Counted from the first letter of the stretch, positions 16,498-26,427 are shown. The stretch: DNA of 31,028 nt from Cytophagales bacterium (GCA_027317105.1 DAHVFH010000134.1:1-31028); one strand, 5' to 3'. Numbers and translations are program-made. Notes: a model not told the origin generated them from the letters alone.

Positions 16498-19089
16498 TTG
16501 AGCGTGAAGTTACCTCGATATTACACTTTTTTTTGCGTTTCCCTTTCGTTGATCCTCTTGGCGGGCTGTTCCACAGACCAAAATACGATCAGCAGTAGTT
16601 TTTTTCACAATCTTACTGCGCACTACAATGCCTATTTCTATGCCAAAGAAGGTGCTAAAGAAGTAGAAGATTTGATTTTGAAAAGTCTTGATGACGATCA
16701 CAATAAGATTTTGCTGCTTTACCCTCATGTGGACACGGTGCTTTCAAAAACCTATAAAAAAAGTACGGAAGAGATTATTAAGATGGCCTCTAAATCCATT
16801 CAATTCCACCCCAATAGCCGTTGGGCAGACGATAGTTACCTGATGGTAGGGTTGGCCCGCCTTTATGCCTGCGATTACCAAAATGCCATCCTGACGTTCA
16901 AATATGTGAACACCAAAAGCACGGACATCAATCTTCGCCATGCCGCTCTTCTCAATTTGATGCGTACGTTCAAAGAGATGGGCGATTATGACCGGGCCGA
17001 AGAGGCGTTTCATTTTTTAGACAAAGAAAAACTTAGCCGTTCCAACCAAAAAAAATTGTACTTAGAAAAAGCCAGCTACTATCAAGTTCGAAACGATTAC
17101 AATAACATGGTTATCAATCTTTCGAAAGTTGATTCGCTGTTAACTCGAAAGGACAGAAAGGGACGGATTTATTTTATTATCGGTCAGGTTTACCAAAAAC
17201 TAAACTTTACTTCTGAGGCCTATATTTTTTATAAAAAATGCTTGGCCACCAACCCGGAATATGAAATTGATTTTTATGCAAGGCTTAACATGGCGCAAGT
17301 AGCACAGCTGGGCAACAAACGGGATGTACAGTTAGTCCGCAAGCAGTTTGATAAGCTTTTAAAGGACACCAAGAATAAAGAATTTAAAGACAAAATTTAT
17401 TTTGAGTTGGGTGAGTTTGAGAAAAAACAAAATTTCCTGAATGAGGCCATCAAGGATTATAAACTATCGGCTCACGCAGGTAAGAATAAGCGAGTGCAAG
17501 GCATGGCTTTCCTGCGAATTGGCCAACTTGATTTTGATTCACTGAAAAGGTACAAACTTGCCAAACTCTATTACGATAGTGCAGTGAATGAACTCCCTAA
17601 AGATTTTGAAGATCTCGAAGGCATCAAAAAACGCCAAGCAATTCTGGGTGAATTTGTAAAATACACAGAAACCATTGCCCTTAACGATAGTCTACTCTTC
17701 CTGGCCTCCCTTGACACCGCATCGCTTCATCATCGACTTGATTCAATCCAATCCCTTCAAGACAAAAAAATAGCCGCTACAAAAAAAAGCAAAAAGCGGA
17801 GAGTTTCTGATAACATTAGTAGTCCAACACCGGGCAGTTCGTTCGGCAACGCACCAACCGCTGATACCAACAGTGATAATTGGTATTTCGGCAGTCCTGA
17901 CCTGGTGGCCAACGGTCAAAATGAATTTCAGCGGATTTGGGGTTCTATCAAGCTGGAAGACAACTGGCGAAGGTCTAATCGTGCCTCATCGCTCAATGAT
18001 CCGGCAGCTCCAGTAGCTCAACAGGCGGTTGATAAGGCATTGCCAAAAGCGGGAGACGTTCAAGGGGAGAAAAAAGACGTAAAAGTAAATGCCCTACAGC
18101 AACTGATAACACTACTTCCCTATAAGGAAGATCAAAAAAAGGAGGCACTTGCCAAAATCGAAGATGCCTATTTCCATCTTGGCGACTTGTATTATTTCAA
18201 ACTTTATGAAAAGGACAACGCTGCGAAATCATACGAAAAATTATTGGCGCGTTTTCCGAATTCAGAACGCAAGGCCGAAGTGCTTTATAAACTTTACCTT
18301 ATCCACAAAGACAAGAACGATGGCTTGGCCGAGCACTACGCGCAACGCCTACAAAATGAATTTCCGAATTCTACTTTTGCCCGCATTCTTATTAATCCTG
18401 ACTACCTGAAAGAGATCAGCGAACTGGCCGAAAAGCAGAAACTCATGTACAAAGAAGCATACCGTTTTTACCAGCAAAACAATTTGAAACCCGCTATGGA
18501 TAAAGTGACGGAAGCATTGGCCGCTGGAGAAACGGACTTCACCCCACAATTAGAGCTTTTGAAAATCATTATCATGGGCCGGACTGATGATGTGACGAAA
18601 TATCAATATGAATTGAGCGAATTCATCAAAAAATATCCAAAAGATCCGTTGAAAGACTATGCTGAAAAATTGGAAGTTTCTTCGAAAACATTATCGGAAA
18701 AACTGGAAAAGGCAAACGGCATCCAGTTTGAAACAGATCTTAGTGGCCCCCATTTTTTCGTTGTGCTGTACAACGCTGAAGCGCATATTACCAATCCGGT
18801 GGTGGATGCTTTAGAGAAGTTCAATGCTACTCAATTTAAAAAACTGAAATTGACTACCAGCAACATTGGTTTTGATGATAAAACCCTGACCATGTGCGTG
18901 GAATTTCCAGATAAAGAATCGGTAATGGGCTATTATTACAAATTTCTCGCCCAACTAAATAAAGCGAAGCCGTTTTCCGACTACAAATTCTATAATTTTG
19001 TAATCACCAAGGATAATTTTCAGATTTTCTACCGAACCAAATCATTGGATGAGTACCTCACCTTCTTCGACAAAAACTATCAAAAGTAA
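16498..19089 (+). CDS. porW: PorW/SprE-type TPR lipoprotein of type IX secretion and gliding
   Basis: The protein has about 863 residues. The start is a lipoprotein signal with lipobox LLAGC (Cys24), followed by the family opening FFHNLTAHYNAYFYAKEGAK. Tetratricopeptide-like repeats fill residues about 60-390 and 540-720, with a low-complexity Ser/Ala-rich segment (about 420-540) between them. The C-terminal domain FFVVLYNAEAHITNPVVDAL is also characteristic of the family. In Flavobacterium (SprE) and Porphyromonas (PorW) it is needed for type IX secretion and gliding. The frame starts with TTG at 16498; a GTG at 16504 (giving MKLPRYYTFF) is equally plausible. It overlaps the next gene by 41 bases. 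Confidence 0.9.
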   Translation: MSVKLPRYYTFFCVSLSLILLAGCSTDQNTISSSFFHNLTAHYNAYFYAKEGAKEVEDLILKSLDDDHNKILLLYPHVDTVLSKTYKKSTEEIIKMASKSIQFHPNSRWADDSYLMVGLARLYACDYQNAILTFKYVNTKSTDINLRHAALLNLMRTFKEMGDYDRAEEAFHFLDKEKLSRSNQKKLYLEKASYYQVRNDYNNMVINLSKVDSLLTRKDRKGRIYFIIGQVYQKLNFTSEAYIFYKKCLATNPEYEIDFYARLNMAQVAQLGNKRDVQLVRKQFDKLLKDTKNKEFKDKIYFELGEFEKKQNFLNEAIKDYKLSAHAGKNKRVQGMAFLRIGQLDFDSLKRYKLAKLYYDSAVNELPKDFEDLEGIKKRQAILGEFVKYTETIALNDSLLFLASLDTASLHHRLDSIQSLQDKKIAATKKSKKRRVSDNISSPTPGSSFGNAPTADTNSDNWYFGSPDLVANGQNEFQRIWGSIKLEDNWRRSNRASSLNDPAAPVAQQAVDKALPKAGDVQGEKKDVKVNALQQLITLLPYKEDQKKEALAKIEDAYFHLGDLYYFKLYEKDNAAKSYEKLLARFPNSERKAEVLYKLYLIHKDKNDGLAEHYAQRLQNEFPNSTFARILINPDYLKEISELAEKQKLMYKEAYRFYQQNNLKPAMDKVTEALAAGETDFTPQLELLKIIIMGRTDDVTKYQYELSEFIKKYPKDPLKDYAEKLEVSSKTLSEKLEKANGIQFETDLSGPHFFVVLYNAEAHITNPVVDALEKFNATQFKKLKLTTSNIGFDDKTLTMCVEFPDKESVMGYYYKFLAQLNKAKPFSDYKFYNFVITKDNFQIFYRTKSLDEYLTFFDKNYQK

Positions 19090-21394
19090 AATCAACGCGT
19101 TGTTGCGCGCGCGAAAACCTTGGGTGCCTAAGGCCATAAAATATTTATGGATTGTTTTTCTTATCCTAATTCTTGGTTTGCCGCTGCACATCTTCTTCGT
19201 GAAGAATGACCTTTTTGGTTTGTACGGTGGCATGCCCAGTCTTCGCGAAGTGGAGAATCCGGAAAATGACTTGTCTTCAGAAATCCTTTCGGCTGATGGT
19301 GTTTCACTGGGTCGCTACTTCAGGTATAATCGCAGTCAAGTTCACTATAAGGATCTCTCGCCCGATTTAATAAACACCCTTTTGATTTCAGAAGATCATC
19401 GGTTCTATGACCATTCCGGGCTGGATTTACCCGCGTACTTACGCGTCATCAAGGGTTTGCTTACCTTCAGCAACTCAGGTGGTGGCAGCACACTCACCCA
19501 ACAGTTGGCAAAAAATCTTTATACCCAAAACACCGATAAAAGCCTGGACGGGCCTTTCGCTAAATTGGGAAAGATACCGAGACGTCTTATCCAAAAAACA
19601 AAAGAGTGGATCATCGCAGTGAACCTGGAAGAAAATTTTACCAAGGAAGAAATTATTGCGATGTATATGAATACATCCGACTTCAGCAGCAATGCCTTTG
19701 GAATTAAAATTGCAGCGGAGACATACTTCAACAAACAACCAGATAGTCTGAACTTACAAGAGTCTGCGATTTTGGTGGGCATGTTGCAAGCGCCTTCCTT
19801 TTACAACCCCAAGCGTAACCCTAATAACGCGTTGAAAAAACGAAATGAAGTTTTGCTAAAAATTTACCGGCATAAATACAAAATCAAAACTGAACAACAA
19901 TTCGACTCGATCAAAGCGTTACCTATTGAACTCAGCTATAGCGTGCAAAATCAAAATCAAGGGTTGGCCACTTACTTCCGCACCGTATTGGGTAATTATT
20001 TATTGAGCTACTGCAATGCCAGAGGCTTAGATCTTTATAATGAGGGACTAAAAATTTACACTACAATTGACAGTCGGATGCAGCGATATGCCGAAGAGGC
20101 TGTGGCGGAGCAAATGAAAAAATTGCAAGCCAAATTTTACACCGAATGGGAAAAACGAAATCGCAATCCCTGGGTGGATGAAGACTGGCATGAGATCAAA
20201 GGTTTTTTGGCGAAAAGAATTCGGCAGACTGATGCCTATCGATTATTAGCCGAAAAATATGGAGAAAATTCTGACTCGCTCCAGATCATGTTAAAGATGA
20301 AAAAACAAATGACCGTGTTCTCCTGGAAGGGTGAGCGCGATACGCTTTTCAGTAGTTATGACTCCCTCAATTATTATAAACGCTTTTTGCAAACGGGCAT
20401 GATGGCGATGGATCCGATCAGCGGGCACATTAAAGCGTGGGTGGGCGGCATTGATCACAAATATTTCAAATACGATCATGTTCAACAAGCGAAAAGACAG
20501 CCGGGCTCCACCTTCAAGCCTTTCATTTATGGATTGGCCATGGAGTCTGATTACCCTCCATCTTACACGTTGCGTGATATCTCGCCACAATTTAAACCCA
20601 AGGGACAACCCGCCTGGTACCCTAGTAACTCAGAACCTCCAGCAAGAGGAACAGGGGAAAAAATGACCCTGCGACAAGCCATGGCGCGTTCCGTGAATTC
20701 CATTACTGCCCAGATGATGCAGGCACTGGGTGCGGAAAATGTGGTTGAATTTGCGCATCGCGTAGGTATAGAAAGCAAATTAGATGCAGTGCCTGCCCTT
20801 TGCCTTGGCGTTAGTGATGTTTCGCTTTTTGAACTGGTAGGAGCCTATTGCACTTTCGTGAATGGTGGAATAAACACCAAGCCCTTTTTTATTACCCGCA
20901 TTGAAGACAAAAACGGAAACGTAATTGAAAATTTTGTGCCCAAGACCAGAGAAGCGATCAATGAGCAAACGGCCTACAAGATGGTGTATATGCTTCGTGG
21001 CGGTGTAGAAGAAAGCCATGGCACATCCACGGGTTTGGATCCAGAATTGCGCAAGGACAATGAGATTGGAGGAAAGACGGGGACAACCAACGATGCCTCC
21101 GATGGATGGTATGTGGGTGTCACCCATGATTTGGTTGCGGGTGTTTGGGTAGGCGGTGATGAGCGTTCCATTCATTTTCCTTCCTGGGTTTTCGGGCAAG
21201 GGGCCGCCACCGCGCGCCCGATTTGGGCAGGATTTATGAAAAGGGTTTATGCCGATCCTTCCACGGGTATTACCAAAGGACAATTCACCCGGCCCTCTTC
21301 GGGAGTGGATATCTCCCTTGATCCCGGCCGAAGGAAAAACAAATCCGATTCGCTCAAATTGAAAGAAGAAGAGCCGTGGGATATAAAAAATTAA
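19049..21394 (+). CDS. Class A penicillin-binding protein 1A
   Basis: The 781-residue bifunctional enzyme polymerises glycan strands and cross-links peptides in the periplasm. It has one membrane helix (about residues 29-50, AIKYLWIVFLILILGLPLHI). The GT51 domain has catalytic E115 in EDHRFYDHSG and the motif GGSTLTQQLAKNLY. The transpeptidase domain has S487-x-x-K490 in RQPGSTFKPFIYG, SVN in ARSVNSITAQ, and K676-T-G in GGKTGTTND. All catalytic residues are present. The ATG at 19049 lies inside the end of porW (41-base overlap), which suggests coupled translation. The stop lies only three bases from the stop of the convergent gene. Confidence 0.95.
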   Translation: MSTSPSSTKTIKSKINALLRARKPWVPKAIKYLWIVFLILILGLPLHIFFVKNDLFGLYGGMPSLREVENPENDLSSEILSADGVSLGRYFRYNRSQVHYKDLSPDLINTLLISEDHRFYDHSGLDLPAYLRVIKGLLTFSNSGGGSTLTQQLAKNLYTQNTDKSLDGPFAKLGKIPRRLIQKTKEWIIAVNLEENFTKEEIIAMYMNTSDFSSNAFGIKIAAETYFNKQPDSLNLQESAILVGMLQAPSFYNPKRNPNNALKKRNEVLLKIYRHKYKIKTEQQFDSIKALPIELSYSVQNQNQGLATYFRTVLGNYLLSYCNARGLDLYNEGLKIYTTIDSRMQRYAEEAVAEQMKKLQAKFYTEWEKRNRNPWVDEDWHEIKGFLAKRIRQTDAYRLLAEKYGENSDSLQIMLKMKKQMTVFSWKGERDTLFSSYDSLNYYKRFLQTGMMAMDPISGHIKAWVGGIDHKYFKYDHVQQAKRQPGSTFKPFIYGLAMESDYPPSYTLRDISPQFKPKGQPAWYPSNSEPPARGTGEKMTLRQAMARSVNSITAQMMQALGAENVVEFAHRVGIESKLDAVPALCLGVSDVSLFELVGAYCTFVNGGINTKPFFITRIEDKNGNVIENFVPKTREAINEQTAYKMVYMLRGGVEESHGTSTGLDPELRKDNEIGGKTGTTNDASDGWYVGVTHDLVAGVWVGGDERSIHFPSWVFGQGAATARPIWAGFMKRVYADPSTGITKGQFTRPSSGVDISLDPGRRKNKSDSLKLKEEEPWDIKN

Positions 21395-21397
21395 TGC

Positions 21398-22462
21398 TCA
21401 GTCAACAAAATTTCTGAAATCCAGAAACCATTCAATGGGCATTTCGTGCAACGTCTTCATCCATTCTTCCCCGCTGGCTACGGGCAAATAAATTGTCGTG
21501 GCTATAGGCTTTCCGTCCCTCATGGCAGGGAGAAACCTTGGGTCATGTTGGTAGATGGCATTCAACACCCGATCGTCAGTGTTTTCATCAACTGATCGGA
21601 CAATATTCAATTTTAAAATCTGACCATGTTCGTCAATTTTTAATTTTATGAGCGCCAAATTTCGATTGGGCACATCCGTTTCTTGCGCCAATAACCAAAG
21701 CAAGCGTTTTAAACTTCCTGGATAAGCTATAGTCCTTTGAAATGAAGAGGGATAGCCAACCTGACTTTCAAAAAACTGGTTAACACTGGTGAACACGGTT
21801 TTATCATAAGCTAGTGCTTCGGTATAAAGCGAATATACCGACAGAAAAATTTCCTTTTTCGCTACTACTTCAATGGAATCCGTTTTTGTAAAAATGTAAC
21901 GCTTCTTCAGGTCTCCATTCTTGTAGTATTCCACATCTGTTTTCGTTTTGTTCATGTCGGTAAATACCCATTTTCCAACTCTTTTTCCATTTAGAAATTC
22001 GCCAGTTAAAATACCCGGTTTAAATTTCAAATCATTGTAATAATAGTAGTCAATGGTAAACTTGCCTGTACCCCGCGTCACCTGGTATTCTTTGTTAGTA
22101 TTGACCATCTGCCATATTATAAAATCCCAATCTGAATATTCAATGGTTGACTTTATGGATTGATTGTCATAATAGGTTGTTTGGATTCCTCGCTTTGTTC
22201 CTTGCGCATAATATCCCTCGGCAATGAGATTGTTGCTTTTGTTGTAATCCTTATAAACGCCATCGAAAACCATGTCCTGCAAATCAAAGTCTGCCTCGCG
22301 TCTGAATACTGAATTCTCCGGGGTGGTTAATTCCCAGCTTTGGTTATAGTACAGGGTGATTTTAAGTGGGTCTTCCTTCGTAATGGGATACTCCGCTTGG
22401 GCAAATACGTGCAAACTGAAAAAGAGGAATAAGTATGAACCGAAGAAATGGTTGATGGGCAT
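21398..22462 (-). CDS. Secreted protein with YwqK/MORN-like repeats and a TonB C-terminal domain
   Basis: The 354-residue protein has a signal peptide (MPINHFFGSYLFLFFSLHVF, cut near FA-QA). Residues about 70-200 hold MORN/YwqK-like strand repeats such as LIAEGYYAQGTKRGIQTTYY and GILTGEFLNGKRVGKWVF. The C-terminus (about 255-345) resembles a TonB energy-transducer domain, with ALIKLKIDEHGQILKLNIVR and RFLPAMRDGKPIATTIYLPV. It has no N-terminal membrane anchor or ExbBD partner nearby, so it is unlikely to be a working TonB. Similar soluble fusions are frequent in Bacteroidota and have no settled role. It converges on the PBP1A gene. Confidence 0.75.
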   Translation of the reverse strand: MPINHFFGSYLFLFFSLHVFAQAEYPITKEDPLKITLYYNQSWELTTPENSVFRREADFDLQDMVFDGVYKDYNKSNNLIAEGYYAQGTKRGIQTTYYDNQSIKSTIEYSDWDFIIWQMVNTNKEYQVTRGTGKFTIDYYYYNDLKFKPGILTGEFLNGKRVGKWVFTDMNKTKTDVEYYKNGDLKKRYIFTKTDSIEVVAKKEIFLSVYSLYTEALAYDKTVFTSVNQFFESQVGYPSSFQRTIAYPGSLKRLLWLLAQETDVPNRNLALIKLKIDEHGQILKLNIVRSVDENTDDRVLNAIYQHDPRFLPAMRDGKPIATTIYLPVASGEEWMKTLHEMPIEWFLDFRNFVD

Positions 22463-22576
22463 AAAAATTTTGCAAAATGGATAATCCCAAATTGAACATC
22501 AAAAATGAAGTTTTTTTTGTTAAAATCAGAAAGAATATCCGGGACGCTAAAAATTCAAAGATTTGATAAAACGGGT

Positions 22577-22604
22577 AAAAGGCCACCGAAAACGGTAGCC
22601 CTTT
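22577..22604 (-). terminator. Intrinsic terminator of the surface-protein gene cluster
   Basis: On the minus strand AAAGGGCUACCG and CGGUGGCCUUUU can pair over 12 positions, two of them G-U, around a UUUU loop. The hairpin starts 22 bases after the stop codon of the lipoprotein gene ending at 22627. Its second arm ends in a short U run, and there are more U residues downstream. It should end the transcript before the TonB-domain gene. Confidence 0.7.
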
Positions 22605-22626
22605 GGGTGAGAAAAAGCGAGAATCC

Positions 22627-24279
22627 TTAATTTCCTGTTGGATAAAAAGGAAAGAAAAATATATTTCGTGCCACTGTCTGTCCGGGTAAACCGTAAAGGG
22701 TTGCGTAGTTTCCATTTCCGTCAATCCATTCGTAATTCCCGTTATCCGTTTCAATAAAAGGGTAATAATCAAACATTTTTGTAAGCGGATAATACGTGGT
22801 GATTTTGGTAACTGCATAAGTGGACGGATCATAAGAGTTAAGTGCAATCGTTGTTGCCCCCGCTGGGAGCGGGGTGGCATTTGATAGGTAAGTGAAATTA
22901 TCCTGATAATGGATAGTGTTCCCACCGTTTCCGTACTGCAAACCAGAGGCAGTGCCAATCGTTGCGCCCGGATTGTTTTGATAAGATGGCACCGCTAAGG
23001 TGTAACTGCCGGTGGTACTGATCGTAGCAAAGGATGTTAATCCAGAATAGGTGATAGAAATAATATCTCCTGGCAAAAATTGGTAGTTTAAACTGTAAGG
23101 AACATAATAGTTGCTTACATAAGATGGATATCCATAAATGAAATTAACGCCCGCCAAGGTTGTGAGGTTGGTAAAATTAACAGAGGTTCCTGATGGTTGA
23201 GAAGCATATTGGTTTTGTGAATACGTAGTTGAATAGTGTCCGGTATAGTTATAACCATGATAAGGCCCTGTGTTACTGATAAATGTTTGGTAGCGTGCAG
23301 GATCAGATGGATTATTGTATATGCGCCCCAGCGTATCGTCAAGAGCAGATTTATTAATATACAATTGCCCTGTATAGGTTGTCACATCTTTACCCGCGGT
23401 GGGCAATATCATTACGTTAGTTGATGCGTTGATTGCTACGCCTTGACCTGTATTATTATTTCCTAAAGAATTGACAATAACTGAATACGTCAACGATCCA
23501 CTGCAATCGCAAATATTTCCACCATTAAACGTAATCAAATCGCCATTCTTATAACCGCTACCCGGTGAAGTCACCATCACCGAATTAACACTTCCGTTGC
23601 TTCCAACCACAAAAGTAAATACGGCTCCCGAACCCGATCCGCTCGTACTGGCTTGAGTAACTCCAGTAGCGGTGATACTATATCCCGAAAAATTTGAACT
23701 TGATAGCGAAAGTGAACTGACCCCACCGTATGCATTCGTTGAAACACTCGCGCCAGGATTGAAGTAGGTTGTATACGTGCAGCTTGTATAACCTTGCGAG
23801 GCTACCGTAACCGTAGCCAAACCAGCAACGGAAAGATTGTTAAATATTGCTCGGCCATCTGCGCTAAGGGCTGTATAGTTTTGCCCGTTTGAAGAAACAG
23901 TCACCGTTGCACCATTCACCATAGAAACCTTGCAGCCAGCACATTCTCTGCCACCACCAACATTCCCAATCGTACCAGTCACAGAATTTCCTCCGTCAAT
24001 AATGTAAACCGTGTATTGCACCGAATGTAAATGATTGTTGTTGCTTTTGCTAAGCGCATTTAGGCTATCCCGGGTAGATTGAAATTTTGCAAGTTGAATC
24101 TTCAAGGTGTTATCCTTAGAATTGACCGATACCAAAGTGGAATTCAATCCGTTGATTATTGCGATAAGCGAGTCCGCAGATTTATTGCTCGTCACGGGAG
24201 TAAGTATGTTATCCTTACAACCTTGTAAGACTATACCAACCACTATCGCTAAAAAGAAAATTAAATTATAAGTCTTCAT
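22627..24279 (-). CDS. Large surface lipoprotein with coiled coil and beta-sandwich domains
   Basis: The 550-residue protein has a lipoprotein signal with Cys21 (GIVLQGC) and a helical, likely coiled-coil region (about residues 30-82, SADSLIAIINGLNS). The conserved stretch HSVQYTVYI leads into a carboxypeptidase-regulatory-like beta-sandwich with GATVTVSSNGQNYTALSADG. Next come Gly/Ser-rich strands with VTSPGSGYKNGDLITF, a motif type seen in adhesins and phage-type fibres. The long C-terminal part is rich in Tyr, Asn, Ser and Thr and includes ALDDTLGRIYN. I do not know its function. It is a paralogue of the protein encoded 18 bases upstream and should sit on the outer membrane. The terminator at 22577 follows it. 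Confidence 0.7.
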   Translation of the reverse strand: MKTYNLIFFLAIVVGIVLQGCKDNILTPVTSNKSADSLIAIINGLNSTLVSVNSKDNTLKIQLAKFQSTRDSLNALSKSNNNHLHSVQYTVYIIDGGNSVTGTIGNVGGGRECAGCKVSMVNGATVTVSSNGQNYTALSADGRAIFNNLSVAGLATVTVASQGYTSCTYTTYFNPGASVSTNAYGGVSSLSLSSSNFSGYSITATGVTQASTSGSGSGAVFTFVVGSNGSVNSVMVTSPGSGYKNGDLITFNGGNICDCSGSLTYSVIVNSLGNNNTGQGVAINASTNVMILPTAGKDVTTYTGQLYINKSALDDTLGRIYNNPSDPARYQTFISNTGPYHGYNYTGHYSTTYSQNQYASQPSGTSVNFTNLTTLAGVNFIYGYPSYVSNYYVPYSLNYQFLPGDIISITYSGLTSFATISTTGSYTLAVPSYQNNPGATIGTASGLQYGNGGNTIHYQDNFTYLSNATPLPAGATTIALNSYDPSTYAVTKITTYYPLTKMFDYYPFIETDNGNYEWIDGNGNYATLYGLPGQTVARNIFFFPFYPTGN

Positions 24280-24297
24280 ATTCGGTTGCTGTTTAGG

Positions 24298-25519
24298 TTA
24301 TTTCAAAGTTCCTGAATAGAAAAAGGACCATGCTGCAGTCAGTGAAGTCGATTGTATGGAAGTCCATTGCCAGCCGCCAGTGCTATTAACCCGATAAACG
24401 TAAGTCGAGTTATACGTTGGAAGCACTGGGTAATTTGTCTGGTTATTGGGGTTATAACCAGGGATATAAGGGAAAGAGGTAGTGGTGTATTGAGTGAAAT
24501 TGGCATTGAACTCTCCAAAATCAAGCAAAAAGCCAAATGAGTTGGCGGCATTTATATACCCATTAACATTGCTGATGTCTGAGGAAGGAAGCTTGATAGT
24601 ATAAATACCATTGGTTCCCGCTGTGGCCGTCCACTTTGCATTTTCATAGGTAACGCTTACCACTTGTCCGTTTCCCGATATGCCGGTGGAGGCGGCATCC
24701 CAACCTGTAAAACCGGCAGGTATGGCAAGAGAATTATAGTTATTATTTCCACCCAGTGGGCCAAAGAAAGAATACTGGTTCATGTAAGCGGTTATCGGCT
24801 GCGCTGTTACTGCCGTGTAGCTGACATTAGGGTTGCTTATATCAGGGCCTGGTGGCAACGCAAGAAGAGAATCGCTTGGCTTGCCCCCGAAAGCTCCCTG
24901 ATTTTGAACTGCAGCACCGCCTAGCGTATCATCAATCATAGAGTAATTGGCGAACAGTTTCCAATATTGCGTAGTCATACAAGAATCCGCTTGGGCGGTT
25001 CCACCGAGAGGCAACATCAATACTTGTGTGGTGGTTGAATAGGAGGCCGCATTGTCAATCGTGTTTCTTATATCTGCACGGAAAACTAAACGGGCAAATC
25101 CGGTTAAGTCTACGGTCGCTGTAATGATTCCTGAATATAAATTACCGAACGTAACCATTCCGTTTGACTGTGTAAAGGCACCTACAACTTTGCCCCCTTG
25201 CGAGACTTCGACCGTTGCTCCCTTTAATGGCTGATTTTAAAAATGAGCTTACTTGAACGGTATATGAAACCATGTGCTGAAGATCAGCCTGAAGTTGGGC
25301 TATCTGAGCCTGAAGCTGGGCAATTGATAAGGAATCATTTGCAGTTGCTTGCTGGGCACCCAACACTTGTTGTTGCAAGGCCAACAGTTGTGTGCGTAGG
25401 GCATCCACGCGGGCGGTATCCACCACAGGGGTGGGTATCTCATTTTTAGTGGTGCAAGCATAGAATGCAGTTAGCAAACATGCGAGTACCAATACCTTGG
25501 TTAGTTTTGTTTTTGCCAT
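24298..25519 (-). pseudogene. Surface lipoprotein paralogue, broken by a one-base frameshift
   Basis: Reading from 25519 gives a lipoprotein signal (Cys22 in FYACTTK), a Gln/Ala-rich coiled coil (LLALQQQVLGAQQATANDSL) and then HMVSYTVQV. The frame then slips at the run of three C at 25220-25222 (GGG on the coding strand) and ends at 25142. Removing one G gives GATVEVSQGGKVVGAFTQSN running straight into the second frame (VTFGNLYSGIITATVDL), which stays open to 24298. The repaired protein would have about 407 residues with the same order of parts as the downstream lipoprotein, including the shared IDDTLGG motif. As written, the first frame gives a 125-residue lipoprotein and the second lacks a signal. 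A sequencing error at the G run is possible. Confidence 0.75.
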
Positions 25520-25557
25520 AGTTATTTGAATTGTTTGTGCTGTGCGAAATTCTTTTT

Positions 25558-26313
25558 TTAAAATTTAAAAATTGGATAGGTGACAAACACCTGTAAAGCG
25601 TAAGGATACAACTGGTTGCCCGTTCCTGAGTTTACCTGTAGGAAAGTATTGGTTAAACCAAGGTTGGCTCTGGCTCCAGCCGTCAGCCCAAAATTGAATT
25701 GATAGTAGGCTCCACCATAGACATAAAACTGATATTGCTGGTAATACTTAGTGTCTGTTGGCTGTTGTGTATTTATGGTTGACGTGTTACTTAGGCTGCT
25801 ATTCCATTGATTCATAAAAATTGAAACCATGCCCCCGACTTGAAGATTGGCACCTCGAACAAGCTCGTAGTCAAGACCTATCGGTATATCCAAATAAAGT
25901 GTCTGCTTAGTGAGGGTGGCCAAATAAGAACCACCTGGGCCGGTATTGACGGTATTGCTTGGCGCAAGTGATGGTTGGTATCCACTATATAGGGAAGGCG
26001 AAGAACTTCCTACTGAATTATATTGAGAATTAAACCCTCTTGAAGAAACCAACGCCTCCACCCTAATTTTAAATTTATCAAACTTAATCCCATCAAAAGG
26101 CTTAAAAGTGCCATAAATTCCAGCGGATCCTCCATATATTGGAGTTGGCAAATAGGTAGAAGTCCCCTGACCATAAGTATTATTGAAGCTCCCCAATAGT
26201 TTAATCCCAAGATTAAATTTTTGTGCCCATACATTGGATGTTAAAAAAACCAACAACAATGCAGTAAGATAAAATGCAGAAAAGTAAAAATGCTTTTTGC
26301 GGAGCGATGACAT
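25558..26313 (-). CDS. Outer-membrane beta-barrel protein
   Basis: The 251-residue protein has a signal peptide ending near VWA-QK (start MSSLRKKHFYFSAFYLTALL). Alternating hydrophobic strands follow, for example FNLGIKLLGSF, FKIRVEALVSSRG, TLYLDIPIGLDYELV, GGMVSIFMNQW, FYVYGGAYYQFNFGLTAGAR, with a strand-type C-terminus QVFVTYPIFKF. This suits an 8-10 strand PorT-like barrel of the kind annotated as outer membrane beta-barrel protein in Bacteroidota. It is the first gene of a three-gene cluster with the two lipoproteins (38 bases to the next start), and could anchor or export them. The two-component genes diverge from it. Confidence 0.75.
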   Translation of the reverse strand: MSSLRKKHFYFSAFYLTALLLVFLTSNVWAQKFNLGIKLLGSFNNTYGQGTSTYLPTPIYGGSAGIYGTFKPFDGIKFDKFKIRVEALVSSRGFNSQYNSVGSSSPSLYSGYQPSLAPSNTVNTGPGGSYLATLTKQTLYLDIPIGLDYELVRGANLQVGGMVSIFMNQWNSSLSNTSTINTQQPTDTKYYQQYQFYVYGGAYYQFNFGLTAGARANLGLTNTFLQVNSGTGNQLYPYALQVFVTYPIFKF

Positions 26314-26382
26314 TCCTTTCAGGGTATGGTTTCTGATTCCGTTCTGTTTAACAAAGCAACTGATATTGCTCCTTGTTTCTCT

Positions 26383-26396
26383 CCCCTAAAAAGGGG
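26383..26396. repeat. Palindromic element CCCCTAAAAAGGGG, copy 1
   Basis: Arms TCCCCT and AGGGGA (26382-26397) with an AAAA loop lie 43 bases before the kinase start codon. An identical 19-base word, TCCCCTAAAAAGGGGATTT, recurs at 28315-28333 near the end of the kinase gene. It may be a small dispersed repeat or an operator. Confidence 0.55.
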
Positions 26397-26397
26397 A

Positions 26398-26427
26398 TTT
26401 GAAAAAAAATTAGTAGTTGAAGATTTG
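26398..26427 (+). promoter_or_regulatory. Candidate Bacteroidota-type promoter of the two-component genes
   Basis: TTTG (26398-26401), 18 bases, then AAGATTTG (26420-26427) approximates the Bacteroidota pattern TTTG-N19-TAnnTTTG with one mismatch and a one-base short spacer. It would start transcription a few bases before the GTG at 26440, giving an almost leaderless mRNA, which fits the lack of a ribosome-binding site. This is a visual match only. Confidence 0.35.

Noticed and set aside
22362..22958. Minus-strand open frame of 198 residues spanning two genes and a terminator
   Set aside because: It overlaps the ends of two better genes in another frame and crosses the hairpin terminator; the composition is unlike protein.
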